A stretch of DNA of 64,000 nt, taken from NCBI RefSeq assembly GCF_963378075.1, contig NZ_OY726394.1:1736001-1800000 (forward strand). Direction: 5' to 3'. Below the pieces are notes generated by a model, which was given only the letters and a program-made list of their open reading frames with translations, had not been told where the DNA came from and did not search any database. A program made the translations under genes and the position numbers. Shown here in pieces: positions 16,961 to 25,672 of this stretch. The first letter of the stretch is position 1, and each line of letters begins with the position of its first letter. Source of the DNA: Mycolicibacter sp. MU0083 (GTDB lineage: Bacteria > Actinomycetota > Actinomycetes > Mycobacteriales > Mycobacteriaceae).

Positions 16961-18589
16961 ATGAGGAGCACGATGCAGGACGTTGCGTTGACTGTGCCCG
17001 CGATCGTGGCCCATGCTTCGGCAGTTCATGGCGATCGCGAGGTGCTGACTGCGCGCGGACCCCGGCAGATCTCTGGGGTGTCCTATCGCGAGGTGGGTGA
17101 GCGTGCGGCACGGTTGGCAAATGCTCTGCGCCAGATCGGCATCCGTGGAGATGAGCGTGTCGCGACGTTACAGTGGAGCAACCAGGAGCATCTGGACTGT
17201 TACGCGGCGGTGCCGTCGATGGGCGCGGTGCTGCATACGTTGAACCTGCGGCTGCCGCCGGAACAGCTGACGTGGATCGCCAATCATGCCGAGGATCGGG
17301 TGATCATCGTCGACAGTACGGTGCTGGCCCTTTTGGCGGCGGCGTTGCCGTCGATGACCTCGGTGCGCACGGTGCTAGTGACCGGAACCGGCGATCTTGC
17401 CGCGGTCGAGGGGTGCGGAAAGGACGTCCTACGGTACGACGATGTGGTGGCCGCCCAGTCGAGTACGTTCGACTGGCCCGACGTCGACGAGCAGTCGGCC
17501 GCAGCGATGTGCTATACGAGCGGTACCACCGGGCATCCGAAAGGTGTTGTCTACAGCCATCGTTCGACGTGGTTGCACTCGCAGGCGGCGTGCACTTCGA
17601 ATGCCTTGGGCATCGGTCATGACGACACGGTGTTGGCGATCGTTCCGATGTTCCACGCCAACGCGTGGGGGTTGCCGTATGCGGCGATGATGGCCGGCGC
17701 GCAGCTTCTGCTGCCTGACCGTTTCCTGCAGGCGGGGCCTCTAGTGGAGATGATCGAGGCGGTGCGACCGACGATGGCGGGGGCGGTGCCGACGATCTGG
17801 ACCGATGTTCTGCACTACCTGCGCGACAATCCCGGCCATGACGTGAGTTCGCTGAAGATGGTGGCCTGCGGTGGTTCGGCGGTTCCGCGGTCGTTGATGA
17901 CCGCCTATGACGAGCTGGGCATCCGCATTGTGCAGGCTTGGGGGATGACTGAGACTTCCCCGCTGGCCTCGGTCGCTCTGCCGCGGAGTTCTGATACCCC
18001 GGAGAGGTCGCTTCACCTGCGCGCAACCCAGGGCCGGGTGGTGGCCGGTGTGCAGGCCCGCATCGTCGATGACAGCGGTGCAGAACAACCGTGGGACGGA
18101 AAATCGGTGGGGGAGATTCAAGTCCGCGGCCCGTGGATCACTCAGTCGTATTACGAGAATGACAGTCCGGCGGCGTCGCCGGACGGGTGGTTGCGTACCG
18201 GGGACGTCGGGACGATCAGCGCGGACGCGTTCATCGCGCTGACCGACCGCTCCAAGGATGTCATCAAGTCCGGGGGCGAATGGATCTCCTCGGTGGAATT
18301 GGAGAACGAGTTGGCCGCTCACCCTGCGGTGCGCACCGCCACGGTGATTGGAGTGCCCGACGACAAGTGGCAGGAACGGCCGCTGGCGGTGGTCGTCCTG
18401 GCTGCCGACCGCACCGCCACCGCGGCGGAGCTGACCGAATTTCTGCGTGCGCGGGTGGCCAAGTGGTGGCTACCGGAACGGTGGGCGTTCGTCACCGACA
18501 TTCCGCTGACTTCCACTGGCAAGTTCGACAAGAAGAAGCTGCGCCGCCAGTTCGGCGACGGTGACCTCATCATCGAGACGCTGGCGTGA
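16961..18589 (+). CDS. Fatty-acyl-CoA ligase (AlkK-like)
   Basis: A 542-residue AMP-forming ligase that would convert a fatty acid to its CoA thioester for beta-oxidation. The phosphate loop [16 protein letters not shown] near residue 184, [10 protein letters not shown] near 325 and the late GWLRTGDVG and [10 protein letters not shown] segments (catalytic Lys in SxTGKFDKK) are all intact. In this alkane cluster it is the last step needed to channel CYP153 products into beta-oxidation. It is closely paralogous to the ligase at 34454-36079 across its whole length (for example [13 protein letters not shown] and [17 protein letters not shown] in both). Confidence 0.93.
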   Translation: MRSTMQDVALTVPAIVAHASAVHGDREVLTARGPRQISGVSYREVGERAARLANALRQIGIRGDERVATLQWSNQEHLDCYAAVPSMGAVLHTLNLRLPPEQLTWIANHAEDRVIIVDSTVLALLAAALPSMTSVRTVLVTGTGDLAAVEGCGKDVLRYDDVVAAQSSTFDWPDVDEQSAAAMCYTSGTTGHPKGVVYSHRSTWLHSQAACTSNALGIGHDDTVLAIVPMFHANAWGLPYAAMMAGAQLLLPDRFLQAGPLVEMIEAVRPTMAGAVPTIWTDVLHYLRDNPGHDVSSLKMVACGGSAVPRSLMTAYDELGIRIVQAWGMTETSPLASVALPRSSDTPERSLHLRATQGRVVAGVQARIVDDSGAEQPWDGKSVGEIQVRGPWITQSYYENDSPAASPDGWLRTGDVGTISADAFIALTDRSKDVIKSGGEWISSVELENELAAHPAVRTATVIGVPDDKWQERPLAVVVLAADRTATAAELTEFLRARVAKWWLPERWAFVTDIPLTSTGKFDKKKLRRQFGDGDLIIETLA

Positions 18590-18635
18590 ATCATCAATCC
18601 ACTGCGACCGAAACACTGACGTTAAGGAGACACAT

Positions 18636-19742
18636 ATGAAGACACGTGCTGCAGTGCTGTGGGGCCTAGGAGAAAAGTGGGAAGTCGAGGACATCGAGTT
18701 GGATCCTCCCGGCCCCGATGAAGTGCTCGTCCAGCTGACCGCGACCGGGTTGTGCCATTCCGACGAACACCTCGTGACCGGCGACCTGCCCATTCCGCTG
18801 CCCGTCGTCGGTGGCCACGAGGGTGCCGGCACCGTGGTCGAAGTGGGTGCGGGTGTCGAGAACGTCGCCGAGGGCGATTCGGTGATCCTGACGTTCCTGC
18901 CGTCGTGTGGGCACTGTTCCTATTGCGCGCGGGGGATGGGGAACATGTGCGACTTGGGTGCCGCGCTCATGATGGGACCCCAGATCGACGGCACTTACCG
19001 TTTCCATGCCCGGGGTGAGGACGTCGGCCAGATGTGCCTGCTGGGCACGTTCTCGGAATACACCGTGGTCCCCAAGGCGTCTCTGGTCAAAATCGACCAG
19101 GGGACACCGCTGGACAAGGCGGCGTTGATCGGGTGTGGTGTGACGACCGGGTACGGGTCGGCGGTGCGCACCGGTGAGGTGCGTGCCGGGGATACCGTGG
19201 TAGTGATCGGAGCCGGTGGCATCGGCATGAATGCGATTCAGGGTGCCCGCATCGCGGGCGCGTTGAACATCGTGGCTGTCGATCCGGTGGCGTTCAAGCG
19301 TGAACAAGCCGGCGGTTTCGGTGCGACGCATGCCGTTGCCACGATCGACGAGGCCTGGTCACTGATCAGTGACATCACCCGCGGCAAACTCGCCGATGTC
19401 TGCGTCTTGACCACCGATGTCGCCGAAGGGTCCTACATCGGCGAGGCGCTGTCCTTGGTCGGTAAACGCGGCCGTGTGGTCGTTACCGCGATCGGGCACC
19501 CCGAAGACACCTCGATGTCGGGTTCACTGCTGGAATTGACGCTGTATGAAAAGCAGATCCGCGGCGCTCTGTACGGTTCGTCGAACGCCGCCCACGACAT
19601 CCCGCGGCTCGTCGAGCTCTACAACGCCGGACACCTCAAGCTGGATGAGCTGATCACCCGTGAGTACACCCTCGATCAGATCAACGAAGGCTACGCGGAT
19701 ATGCGATCGGGCCGCAACATCCGAGGACTCATCCGATTCTGA
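18636..19742 (+). CDS. NDMA-dependent (zinc) alcohol dehydrogenase
   Basis: A 368-residue MDR alcohol dehydrogenase of the actinobacterial NDMA-dependent type, which keeps its nicotinamide cofactor bound and recycles it in place. The catalytic zinc region is GLCHSDEHLVTGDLP and GGHEGAG; structural zinc cysteines lie in LPSCGHCSYCARGMGNMC; the nucleotide fold is VIGAGGIGMNAIQGA. In this cluster it should oxidise the primary alcohol made by CYP153 to the aldehyde. ATG 18636 is preceded by AAGGAGA. No aldehyde dehydrogenase gene follows; that step would have to come from elsewhere in the genome. Confidence 0.92.
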   Translation: MKTRAAVLWGLGEKWEVEDIELDPPGPDEVLVQLTATGLCHSDEHLVTGDLPIPLPVVGGHEGAGTVVEVGAGVENVAEGDSVILTFLPSCGHCSYCARGMGNMCDLGAALMMGPQIDGTYRFHARGEDVGQMCLLGTFSEYTVVPKASLVKIDQGTPLDKAALIGCGVTTGYGSAVRTGEVRAGDTVVVIGAGGIGMNAIQGARIAGALNIVAVDPVAFKREQAGGFGATHAVATIDEAWSLISDITRGKLADVCVLTTDVAEGSYIGEALSLVGKRGRVVVTAIGHPEDTSMSGSLLELTLYEKQIRGALYGSSNAAHDIPRLVELYNAGHLKLDELITREYTLDQINEGYADMRSGRNIRGLIRF

Positions 19743-20019
19743 TAAAGCAGCCGAAGCGCGGGAGCGCGACCACGGGAGCAAGCGAGCTGAGTACAACGGT
19801 TGAGTGCTGCGCGTCTGTGGCTCTTACCGTTGACGTGTTGATGCAGGACTAGCGATCGAAAGTCAATGTGCCCCATCGCCATAGGCGGTCGAGATGCGCG
19901 GCTGAGGTTGGCTGCGGTCACGCGTGTTGGTGTTGGCACCTACTGTCAGCCGGGAAGCCGTGATGAAACGTAGCTTTTGACGAGTCTCAACAGTGCTACT
20001 GACAAGAGAGGAAGCGGCG

Positions 20020-21120
20020 ATGACGAGGATTCAAATTCCCTATCCCCATAGGAGGGGAGGGCACTGTGGTTCCGGTGCGCTTCGTGACCTTACTGAATGG
20101 GCCCAACTCGGATGGGGGACAGAAGCACTCAGTGAAGGATTGGTCTTCACCCTCGGCGGAGCCTTGGACTTCTCGTACGTCCGCTCTACGCAGTTGTTCC
20201 CCCAGGTGTACCTGGTAGGACGAGGAAGCGACCTGGAACAAGATTACCTCTCCCGGGTTGGCGCAAAGTTCGTCGTGCGATCGACCGATGACCCGGACGT
20301 GGGATGGGCATTTGTGACCGACGAAATCGACAAAGGTCGACCCGTCATGGTCTGGGCTGACATCGGCGAACTTCCTTACCTGCGCGTCCGATTGCACATG
20401 AGCCGTCACGACATTGTCATCACCGGATACGATGACGAACAACGGGTCGCCTATGTGGTCGATAATGACCGCGAGACAACCCAGACGGTGGCCTACGACG
20501 ACCTACGCCGGGCGCGGTCCTCGGTCGGGTTTCCCACACCTACCCGGCACACCACATATCACGTCGACTGGCCAGAGCGAGTGCCAGACCTTGGGCCGAT
20601 CGCGGCCGCTTCACTCGCCGCGAGCGCAGCGTTCATGCGCGGCGGTGCCGTAGGTGCGCCGCTACTGCGCATCGAGGCAGCTGAAGTCGAATCTTCCGGT
20701 TTGAAGGGTGTGCAGGACTTCGCCGATGACGTAGGGCATTGGCCAACGCTGTTCGATGACGATGCCCTGACCGCGGCATTGTTCGGGCTCGGGGCGTTCA
20801 TCGAGAAAGCCGGTACCGGCGGCGGGCTCTTTCGTACGCTGCAGGCACACGGTTGCCAGAACATCGCCGATCTCCTAGATGACGCCGCCACTGCCGAAGC
20901 GGCTGCCGCGGCCCGACATGCTTCCAAAGCGTGGTCTACGCTTGCGGCCGCAGCCACGGATGCCGGCACATCGCTACGGAGTCGTAGTCTAGCTGCGGCC
21001 AAAGTCGCCGCGACGATCCCGGACGCCGAAACGCGCCTCGTCGAAGCCCTCGAAACGGCCAGTCGATCCGTTGGCACTGTCGATACCGGCATCGAAGCTC
21101 ATCTGAAAGGCTATCTGTGA
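20020..21120 (+). CDS. BtrH-like (BtrH_N/DUF4872-type) cysteine protein
   Basis: A 366-residue protein with the N-terminal domain of butirosin acyltransferase BtrH: PYPHRRGGHCGSGALRDL with the candidate nucleophile Cys16, and later RLHMSRHDIVITGYDD with a candidate histidine near 129. BtrH transfers an acyl group from a carrier protein to an amine; related proteins have unproved roles. The C-terminal half is alanine-rich and helical. ATG 20020 follows AGAGAGGAAG. A broken transglutaminase-like gene follows immediately. A truncated paralogue lies at 37312-37413, and both are next to fatty-acyl-CoA ligases, which suggests a linked acyl-transfer role; this is inference. The 19743-20019 stretch before it holds no feature I can support. 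Confidence 0.75.
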   Translation: MTRIQIPYPHRRGGHCGSGALRDLTEWAQLGWGTEALSEGLVFTLGGALDFSYVRSTQLFPQVYLVGRGSDLEQDYLSRVGAKFVVRSTDDPDVGWAFVTDEIDKGRPVMVWADIGELPYLRVRLHMSRHDIVITGYDDEQRVAYVVDNDRETTQTVAYDDLRRARSSVGFPTPTRHTTYHVDWPERVPDLGPIAAASLAASAAFMRGGAVGAPLLRIEAAEVESSGLKGVQDFADDVGHWPTLFDDDALTAALFGLGAFIEKAGTGGGLFRTLQAHGCQNIADLLDDAATAEAAAAARHASKAWSTLAAAATDAGTSLRSRSLAAAKVAATIPDAETRLVEALETASRSVGTVDTGIEAHLKGYL

Positions 21121-21370
21121 GTGGCACTTCAAACCAATCGAGTTTCCTGGAGACTACTGGTTTCTCGATTGGCAGCATGACGATGTTCAGCGCTTCGCCC
21201 AGAACGCGGTCGGTGACGTTCGTGACCCTTGTGCAGAAGGCGAGGTTGACCGTCACCGCTGTGGGGGACAGGATTTGGTATGACCCCTATAGCACCGACG
21301 ACGACCCCGAGCATTATCGGGCGAGCTATGCGGCGACAGCGTCGAGGGCGTATTGCGGGGCAGGACCAAA
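21117..21370 (+). pseudogene. Transglutaminase-like gene remnant, frameshifted and truncated
   Basis: This is a decayed copy of the gene intact at 33786-34439. It starts overlapping the BtrH-like stop (GTGA), reads FLETTGF, shifts frame to DWQHDDVQRFAQNAVGDV, then shifts again to DRIWYDPYSTDDDPEHYRASYAATASRAYC. The intact gene has EPTEFLDWQHESVRDFV and DSIWYDPYTVTDDPHAYRAS at the same places. Two frameshifts (near 21160 and 21235) and loss of everything after the active-site Cys make it non-functional. The stretch from 21371 to about 21522 has no recognisable gene. Confidence 0.85.
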
Positions 21371-21536
21371 TGGCTGATAGTGACCGAACTGGAAGGTGTA
21401 CCGCAGCGATGATCTCGGCGGGCTAACGAGTCCTTTACATACTGTCTTCCGGCGATCAGCCCAGCCGACGTCGGCGCAGTTCTTCAGTCGCATGGTGGTC
21501 CATGCACTGCGTGGTCCTATTTAGGAGGATTTCGTC

Positions 21537-22082
21537 ATCGACGAGCAAGCAGAAGATTCGGCCATCGCGTGGTGGCATAACTTTCAGAATCGTGTTATCG
21601 CCGCCGACGGCGACTACCTCGATGCGCACCATCCGTGGTGCCTTGGTTGCGGCACAGACAATCCGCACGGTCATCGCCTGCGAGCGCGTCGGCGTGGCGA
21701 CGGGGTGGGCGCCAGGCATATCTTCGACGGCCGACATCGCGGCGCACCCGGGATCGCACATGGCGGCGCAGTCATGACGGTTCTTGACGACACGGTGGGC
21801 ATGCTGCTCTACGTCGTCGGTGAGATGGCCGTCACCCGTAAGCTCGACACCGAGTTCTTCGCGCCGGTATTGCTGGGGGTTCCCTACGAGGTCAGCGCGG
21901 AGCTCGTGTCCAGAACCGGCCGGAAACTCGAAGTGCGGGCAGAATTGCGCGAGGAAGCCACCGGCCAGCTGGTCGCGTCCGCGTCCGGGTTATTCGTCGT
22001 CGTCACGCTGGATCACTTCACTAGCTCCATACAGAAGGCGTCGTCAATACGCTGCACTGCGCGACCACCCTGGGAGGGATGA
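21537..22082 (+). CDS. PaaI-type thioesterase, possible AUC start
   Basis: A hotdog thioesterase of about 181 residues. The family signature HHPWCLGCGTDNPHGHRL precedes PGIAHGGAVMTVLDDTVG, so the true protein must begin well upstream of the first in-frame GTG (21705), which would cut the signature off. In frame upstream there is a stop at 21522-21524 and no ATG, GTG or TTG between it and the conserved region. AGGAGG at 21523-21528 stands 8 bases before ATC 21537 (Ile-Asp-Glu-Gln), the best start candidate. Either a rare AUC start is used or the start codon has been lost. The C-terminal tail after 22010 looks unrelated to the family. Confidence 0.7.
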   Translation: MDEQAEDSAIAWWHNFQNRVIAADGDYLDAHHPWCLGCGTDNPHGHRLRARRRGDGVGARHIFDGRHRGAPGIAHGGAVMTVLDDTVGMLLYVVGEMAVTRKLDTEFFAPVLLGVPYEVSAELVSRTGRKLEVRAELREEATGQLVASASGLFVVVTLDHFTSSIQKASSIRCTARPPWEG

Positions 22083-22247
22083 CGCAACCCGTAAATCTGC
22101 TCATTTTTCAACCGGCGCAGGCTGCTCGGATTAAACCGGGGCCGACAGGCGGGTTTGCTAAGCAAACGCGTACTCGACCACATCGTGGTGTACCAGCCTT
22201 CGGTAGCGTGACGCCGCAGCGTGTCGGCGAAAAGACCGCCGGTCTCA

Positions 22248-22934
22248 TCAGCTGTGGCCCGCAGGGGAGTTGATATCGACCTGGATGTGCGAAGCGGCCG
22301 GGTCAGGTTTCTGGCCGAGGGTATACAGGCCAAGACTGCCGAGAAAACCCGCACAATGCTCGATAAGCACTTCGGTCGATAGGTTTAGTTGTCCGTCTAT
22401 CCAGCGACGGAGAATCTCGAACAGGCCCCCGACACCGTAGGTAGCGGCGAGATCTGCGACCTGAATCACCTCGCTGGGTATATCGAGATGCAGGCGGGCC
22501 TCTCTGAGGACGAGCTCCGCAAATTCGGACATCAGTTCGCTTCGCAGCTGCCGAAGCAGGGGTTCAGCGCCCGATTCGACAAACAATATGCGGGCCATGC
22601 TGGGATCGTTCTCGATCATCTGAACCAGGGCCTTTATCGGAGCGTAAGCGAGTTCTTGAGGAGCAACGGTGTCATCCGGTATCGCCTTGGTGATCACGGC
22701 TTGGAAGGTGGTGGAGATCTTGGTGAACATCGCACGCAGGAGCGCGTCTCTGTCGCGAAACTGCTGGTAGAAGTACCGGCTCGTCACTCCTGACTCCGTA
22801 CACACAGCGGTCACGGTGCACGCGGCGGCTCCCTGCTTGCCCATGAGCGCGACCGCGGCGTCAATCAGCAGTGCGCGGCGCTGCGCATCGCGTTGAGTTG
22901 CGGACAGCCCGCCATAAACACGTGCTGGACTCAT
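22248..22934 (-). CDS. TetR-family transcriptional regulator
   Basis: A 228-residue regulator with the HTH in VTAVCTESGVTSRYFYQQFRDRDALLRAMF and a long helical C-terminal domain. It is divergent from the metal-binding protein at 23008 with a 73-base gap, so it probably controls that gene. The 22083-22247 stretch between it and the thioesterase has no feature I can support. Confidence 0.88.
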   Translation of the reverse strand: MSPARVYGGLSATQRDAQRRALLIDAAVALMGKQGAAACTVTAVCTESGVTSRYFYQQFRDRDALLRAMFTKISTTFQAVITKAIPDDTVAPQELAYAPIKALVQMIENDPSMARILFVESGAEPLLRQLRSELMSEFAELVLREARLHLDIPSEVIQVADLAATYGVGGLFEILRRWIDGQLNLSTEVLIEHCAGFLGSLGLYTLGQKPDPAASHIQVDINSPAGHS

Positions 22935-23007
22935 GCCCTACATTCTGGCAGTCTCATGTGACAAGGCCTAAAGTCAGATCAGACTACGGAGGAAGGACCC
23001 CGTCAAG

Positions 23008-23877
23008 ATGCCGGAAGATCGAGCCTCGACCAAGAGCCGTGTATTGCCAAAACCCCGGCGCGTTCGTTTCCCCATGCCCACCTCCACGAAGCGGCAACAC
23101 TTCGTGGATGGCGACCTGGTGATGAGCCATTTCATCTCGGTGCTTTCTGCGACCTTCCCGGAAGGGGAAGACTTCTTCATCCGCTCGGTCAAGTATTTCC
23201 AGAGTTCCATCGACGATCCCCAATTGCTGACAGCGGTCAAGGGTTTCATCGGACAAGAGGCCACACACCGACACCAGCATCGGCTCCTCAACGAACGGCT
23301 CCAGGCCATGGGTTATCCGACCGCGCGGATCGACCGCCACGTCGCACGCCTGATCAAGCTATTGGAGCGGCGCTTTTCGCCAGAAATGCGGCTGTCGATG
23401 ACCTCTGCATTGGAGCACTACACCGCGACGCTCGCTGAAATCATTCTCACCAGCGATGACGCCCAGAAGCTCATCGGACAGACAGAGGTTCGACCGATTC
23501 TGCTGTGGCATGCGTTCGAGGAGTCGGAGCACAAAGCCGTCGCCTTCGACGCCTATCGGCTGATTGGAGGCACCGAGCGCACCCGCGTACGGGGCATGCG
23601 GATCGCCTCTGCAATTCTGTTCGGCGAACTCATTCTGCAGACTGCGCTTTCGATGGCCTCTGACAAGGCCTCGTATAACCCGGTCACGTTGGTGCGTAGC
23701 CTACATCGCTTCAGTCGCACCCCGATGTTCACCGCCGATGCGCTGCAGCGATTCCGTTCGTACAACCGCCCCGGCTTCCACCCTGATGATTGGGACAGTG
23801 CCGCGGTCCTGGAGCGATGGAGCAAGGAACTGTTCGACCAAGACGGCTCACAGAAGGTCATCGCTCAGCCTGGGTAG
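23008..23877 (+). CDS. Metal-dependent hydrolase family protein (PF10118-type)
   Basis: A 289-residue all-helical protein of the family annotated as predicted metal-dependent hydrolase. Paired metal-ligand motifs are visible: FIGQEATHRHQHRLL, LEHYTATLAEIIL and WHAFEESEHKAVAFD, giving an ExxH...E...ExxH pattern as in ferritin-like carboxylate-bridged proteins. The chemistry of the family is not established. It is divergent from a TetR gene, and a strong hairpin terminator follows. Together with the ferritin-like protein at 25673 this is one of two such metal proteins in the cargo. Confidence 0.82.
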   Translation: MPEDRASTKSRVLPKPRRVRFPMPTSTKRQHFVDGDLVMSHFISVLSATFPEGEDFFIRSVKYFQSSIDDPQLLTAVKGFIGQEATHRHQHRLLNERLQAMGYPTARIDRHVARLIKLLERRFSPEMRLSMTSALEHYTATLAEIILTSDDAQKLIGQTEVRPILLWHAFEESEHKAVAFDAYRLIGGTERTRVRGMRIASAILFGELILQTALSMASDKASYNPVTLVRSLHRFSRTPMFTADALQRFRSYNRPGFHPDDWDSAAVLERWSKELFDQDGSQKVIAQPG

Positions 23878-23887
23878 CAAAAGTGCG

Positions 23888-23932
23888 TGAGGAGGGCGAC
23901 GCAGAAAGACACTGTTTCTGCGTCGTTCCTCC
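23888..23932. terminator. Hairpin terminator between convergent genes
   Basis: CGACGCAGAAA (23897-23907) and TTTCTGCGTCG (23915-23925) form a perfect 11-base stem around a 7-base loop, extended by GGAGG/CCTCC-like outer pairing. It sits just past the stop at 23877 and upstream, on the other strand, of the end of the TetR gene at 24044. There is no U-run, as is usual in mycobacteria. Confidence 0.7.
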
Positions 23933-24043
23933 AAACAAACGACAGCGCGCCTGTCGTCACGGATTGGATGCCCGGTGGCGGGTCAAGGCGACAGTCATAC
24001 AGACAAATGCAGTCGGCCTCGAAACTCACGGAAAGGTTAAGCC

Positions 24044-24676
24044 TCAGCCGCTGACGACGTAGCGTTGAGCCAAGGTTTCAGCCAGTCGGCTAGTGTGCGC
24101 GACCACTTCCTTTTCGGTCACCGCAAGCAAACCGGAGTGCCAGGCCGTGATGACTTCGACGAACCCCCCCACCGCAACCAAAGTGTCCATACGAAGGGCC
24201 GTCTCGTCGGCGTCTTCTCTGAGATGTGGCCGGCTTGCCTCGACGACCAACTGCGTTGCCTCCTGCAGCGCCACAGCGCGGCGATCTTGCAGCGGTGAGC
24301 TACCTACATGCTGAGCGAGGAGGATGTGCGCCCGGCCAGGATCGCGTGCGATCCGGTCAACCACGATGGCGATCGCCGCGGTGATGGTTTCGATCGGCGG
24401 CCGATCCACACGCTCGTCGAAGAGCGCGGAAACCTCGCCGAGCATGTCATTGCGAACGCCATCCCACGCTGCGACGAGAAGATCCTCGCGCGTCTTGAAG
24501 TCCTCGTAGAAGTATCGATCGTTGAGCCCTGTCCGGGCGCAAACGCCGCGCATAGTCACTGCGGCCCAACCGCTCTCACTCCAAATCTCGGTCGCAGCCT
24601 CGATCAATTGCTGCCGTCGCTCTGCTCGACGCTCAGCACCGGTCCGACCACCCCAGACCTTGCTTCTCGACCTCAC
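24044..24676 (-). CDS. TetR-family transcriptional regulator
   Basis: About 210 residues. The HTH region reads MRGVCARTGLNDRYFYEDFKTREDLLVAAW. The open frame continues upstream to 24832, but GTG 24676 gives the usual N-terminal length and the extra part looks like intergenic sequence. It is divergent from the SDR/ferritin-like/monooxygenase operon and is the best candidate for its regulator. A small inverted repeat GGGC/GCCC lies in the 128-base divergent region. Confidence 0.85.
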   Translation of the reverse strand: MRSRSKVWGGRTGAERRAERRQQLIEAATEIWSESGWAAVTMRGVCARTGLNDRYFYEDFKTREDLLVAAWDGVRNDMLGEVSALFDERVDRPPIETITAAIAIVVDRIARDPGRAHILLAQHVGSSPLQDRRAVALQEATQLVVEASRPHLREDADETALRMDTLVAVGGFVEVITAWHSGLLAVTEKEVVAHTSRLAETLAQRYVVSG

Positions 24677-24804
24677 CTCACCATCTTGACAAAACGTCGG
24701 GCTCACGCCCAAACTGGTGGCATGCGACCCCAATGGTGGCTGATGCCCCCAAATGAATATCCTCCCGCACCGGAAATCAGTGTCGCGATCCAAAGGGCAA
24801 GCAG

Positions 24805-25671
24805 ATGAGGTTCTTGCCGTTCGGTAATTCACCAGGTAGAACCCACCGCGCCCACGCAGTAGTCACAGGCGCAGGGAGCGGTATCGGCCGCGCGTTCGCC
24901 GTTGAGCTTGCTCGCAGAGGTGGACGTGTTGTGTGTGCGGACAAAGACCCCATCACTGCGAAGGAGTCGGCCGAGATGGTGAGGCAGGCCGGCGGCGAGG
25001 GTTTCGACGTCGTATGCGACGTCACCGAACTTGAGCAGGTCCGTAACCTCGCTGATGCCAGTGAAGACTGGTTCGGCAAGGCGGCGAGTCTGGTGATCAA
25101 CAACGCCGGAATCGGTGCCGGCGGCAATCGCATCGGCGATACGTCGGTCGAGGACTGGAACGCTGCGATTTCTGTCAACCTTTGGGGTGTTATCTACGGT
25201 TGCGAGACTTTTGTTCCTCGCCTCCGGAGCAACGGCCGGGGCGGAGTGATCAATGTGGCGTCCGCCGCAAGTTTCGGCTCGGCGCCCCGAATGGGCGCAT
25301 ACAACGTGAGTAAGGCCGGCGTGCTCGCTCTGTCCGAGACATTGGCGGCCGAACTCAGCGGTACCAACGTCAACGTCACAGTGCTTTGCCCCACCTTCGT
25401 CAAGACGAACATCGCCAATAATCCTCAGATTGAGGAGTCGGCGGCGAGACTCGCGACCAACCTGATGAGGTGGACCGGCATTTCGCCGGATCAAGTGGCT
25501 CGAACCACTCTGAACGCGCACGATCGCGGACAAATCTATGTCGTGCCCCAACTGGACGCGAAAATTTTGTGGCAACTGAAAAGAGCTTTACCCGGTCCGT
25601 TTACGCGCGCGTTGGGGCTGGTGGAGCGCATGGCCTCGTGGAACGATCCAGCCGACCAGAGGGAGCAGTGA
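24805..25671 (+). CDS. Short-chain dehydrogenase/reductase
   Basis: A 288-residue classical SDR with the cofactor loop VVTGAGSGIGRAFAVEL, the NNAGIG strand, and the active-site serine in NVASAASFGS with YNVSKAG. It would interconvert a secondary alcohol and a ketone with NAD(P). It heads an operon of a ferritin-like protein and flavin monooxygenases, so producing the ketone that a Baeyer-Villiger enzyme oxidises is the natural reading. The next gene starts one base after its stop. Confidence 0.9.
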   Translation: MRFLPFGNSPGRTHRAHAVVTGAGSGIGRAFAVELARRGGRVVCADKDPITAKESAEMVRQAGGEGFDVVCDVTELEQVRNLADASEDWFGKAASLVINNAGIGAGGNRIGDTSVEDWNAAISVNLWGVIYGCETFVPRLRSNGRGGVINVASAASFGSAPRMGAYNVSKAGVLALSETLAAELSGTNVNVTVLCPTFVKTNIANNPQIEESAARLATNLMRWTGISPDQVARTTLNAHDRGQIYVVPQLDAKILWQLKRALPGPFTRALGLVERMASWNDPADQREQ

Positions 25672-25672
25672 A

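Noticed and set aside
16961..21120. A second attachment site or nested element inside the cargo
   Set aside because: I found no other copy of the 19-mer and no second integrase in 5.2-38 kb. A whole-window exact search would settle this.
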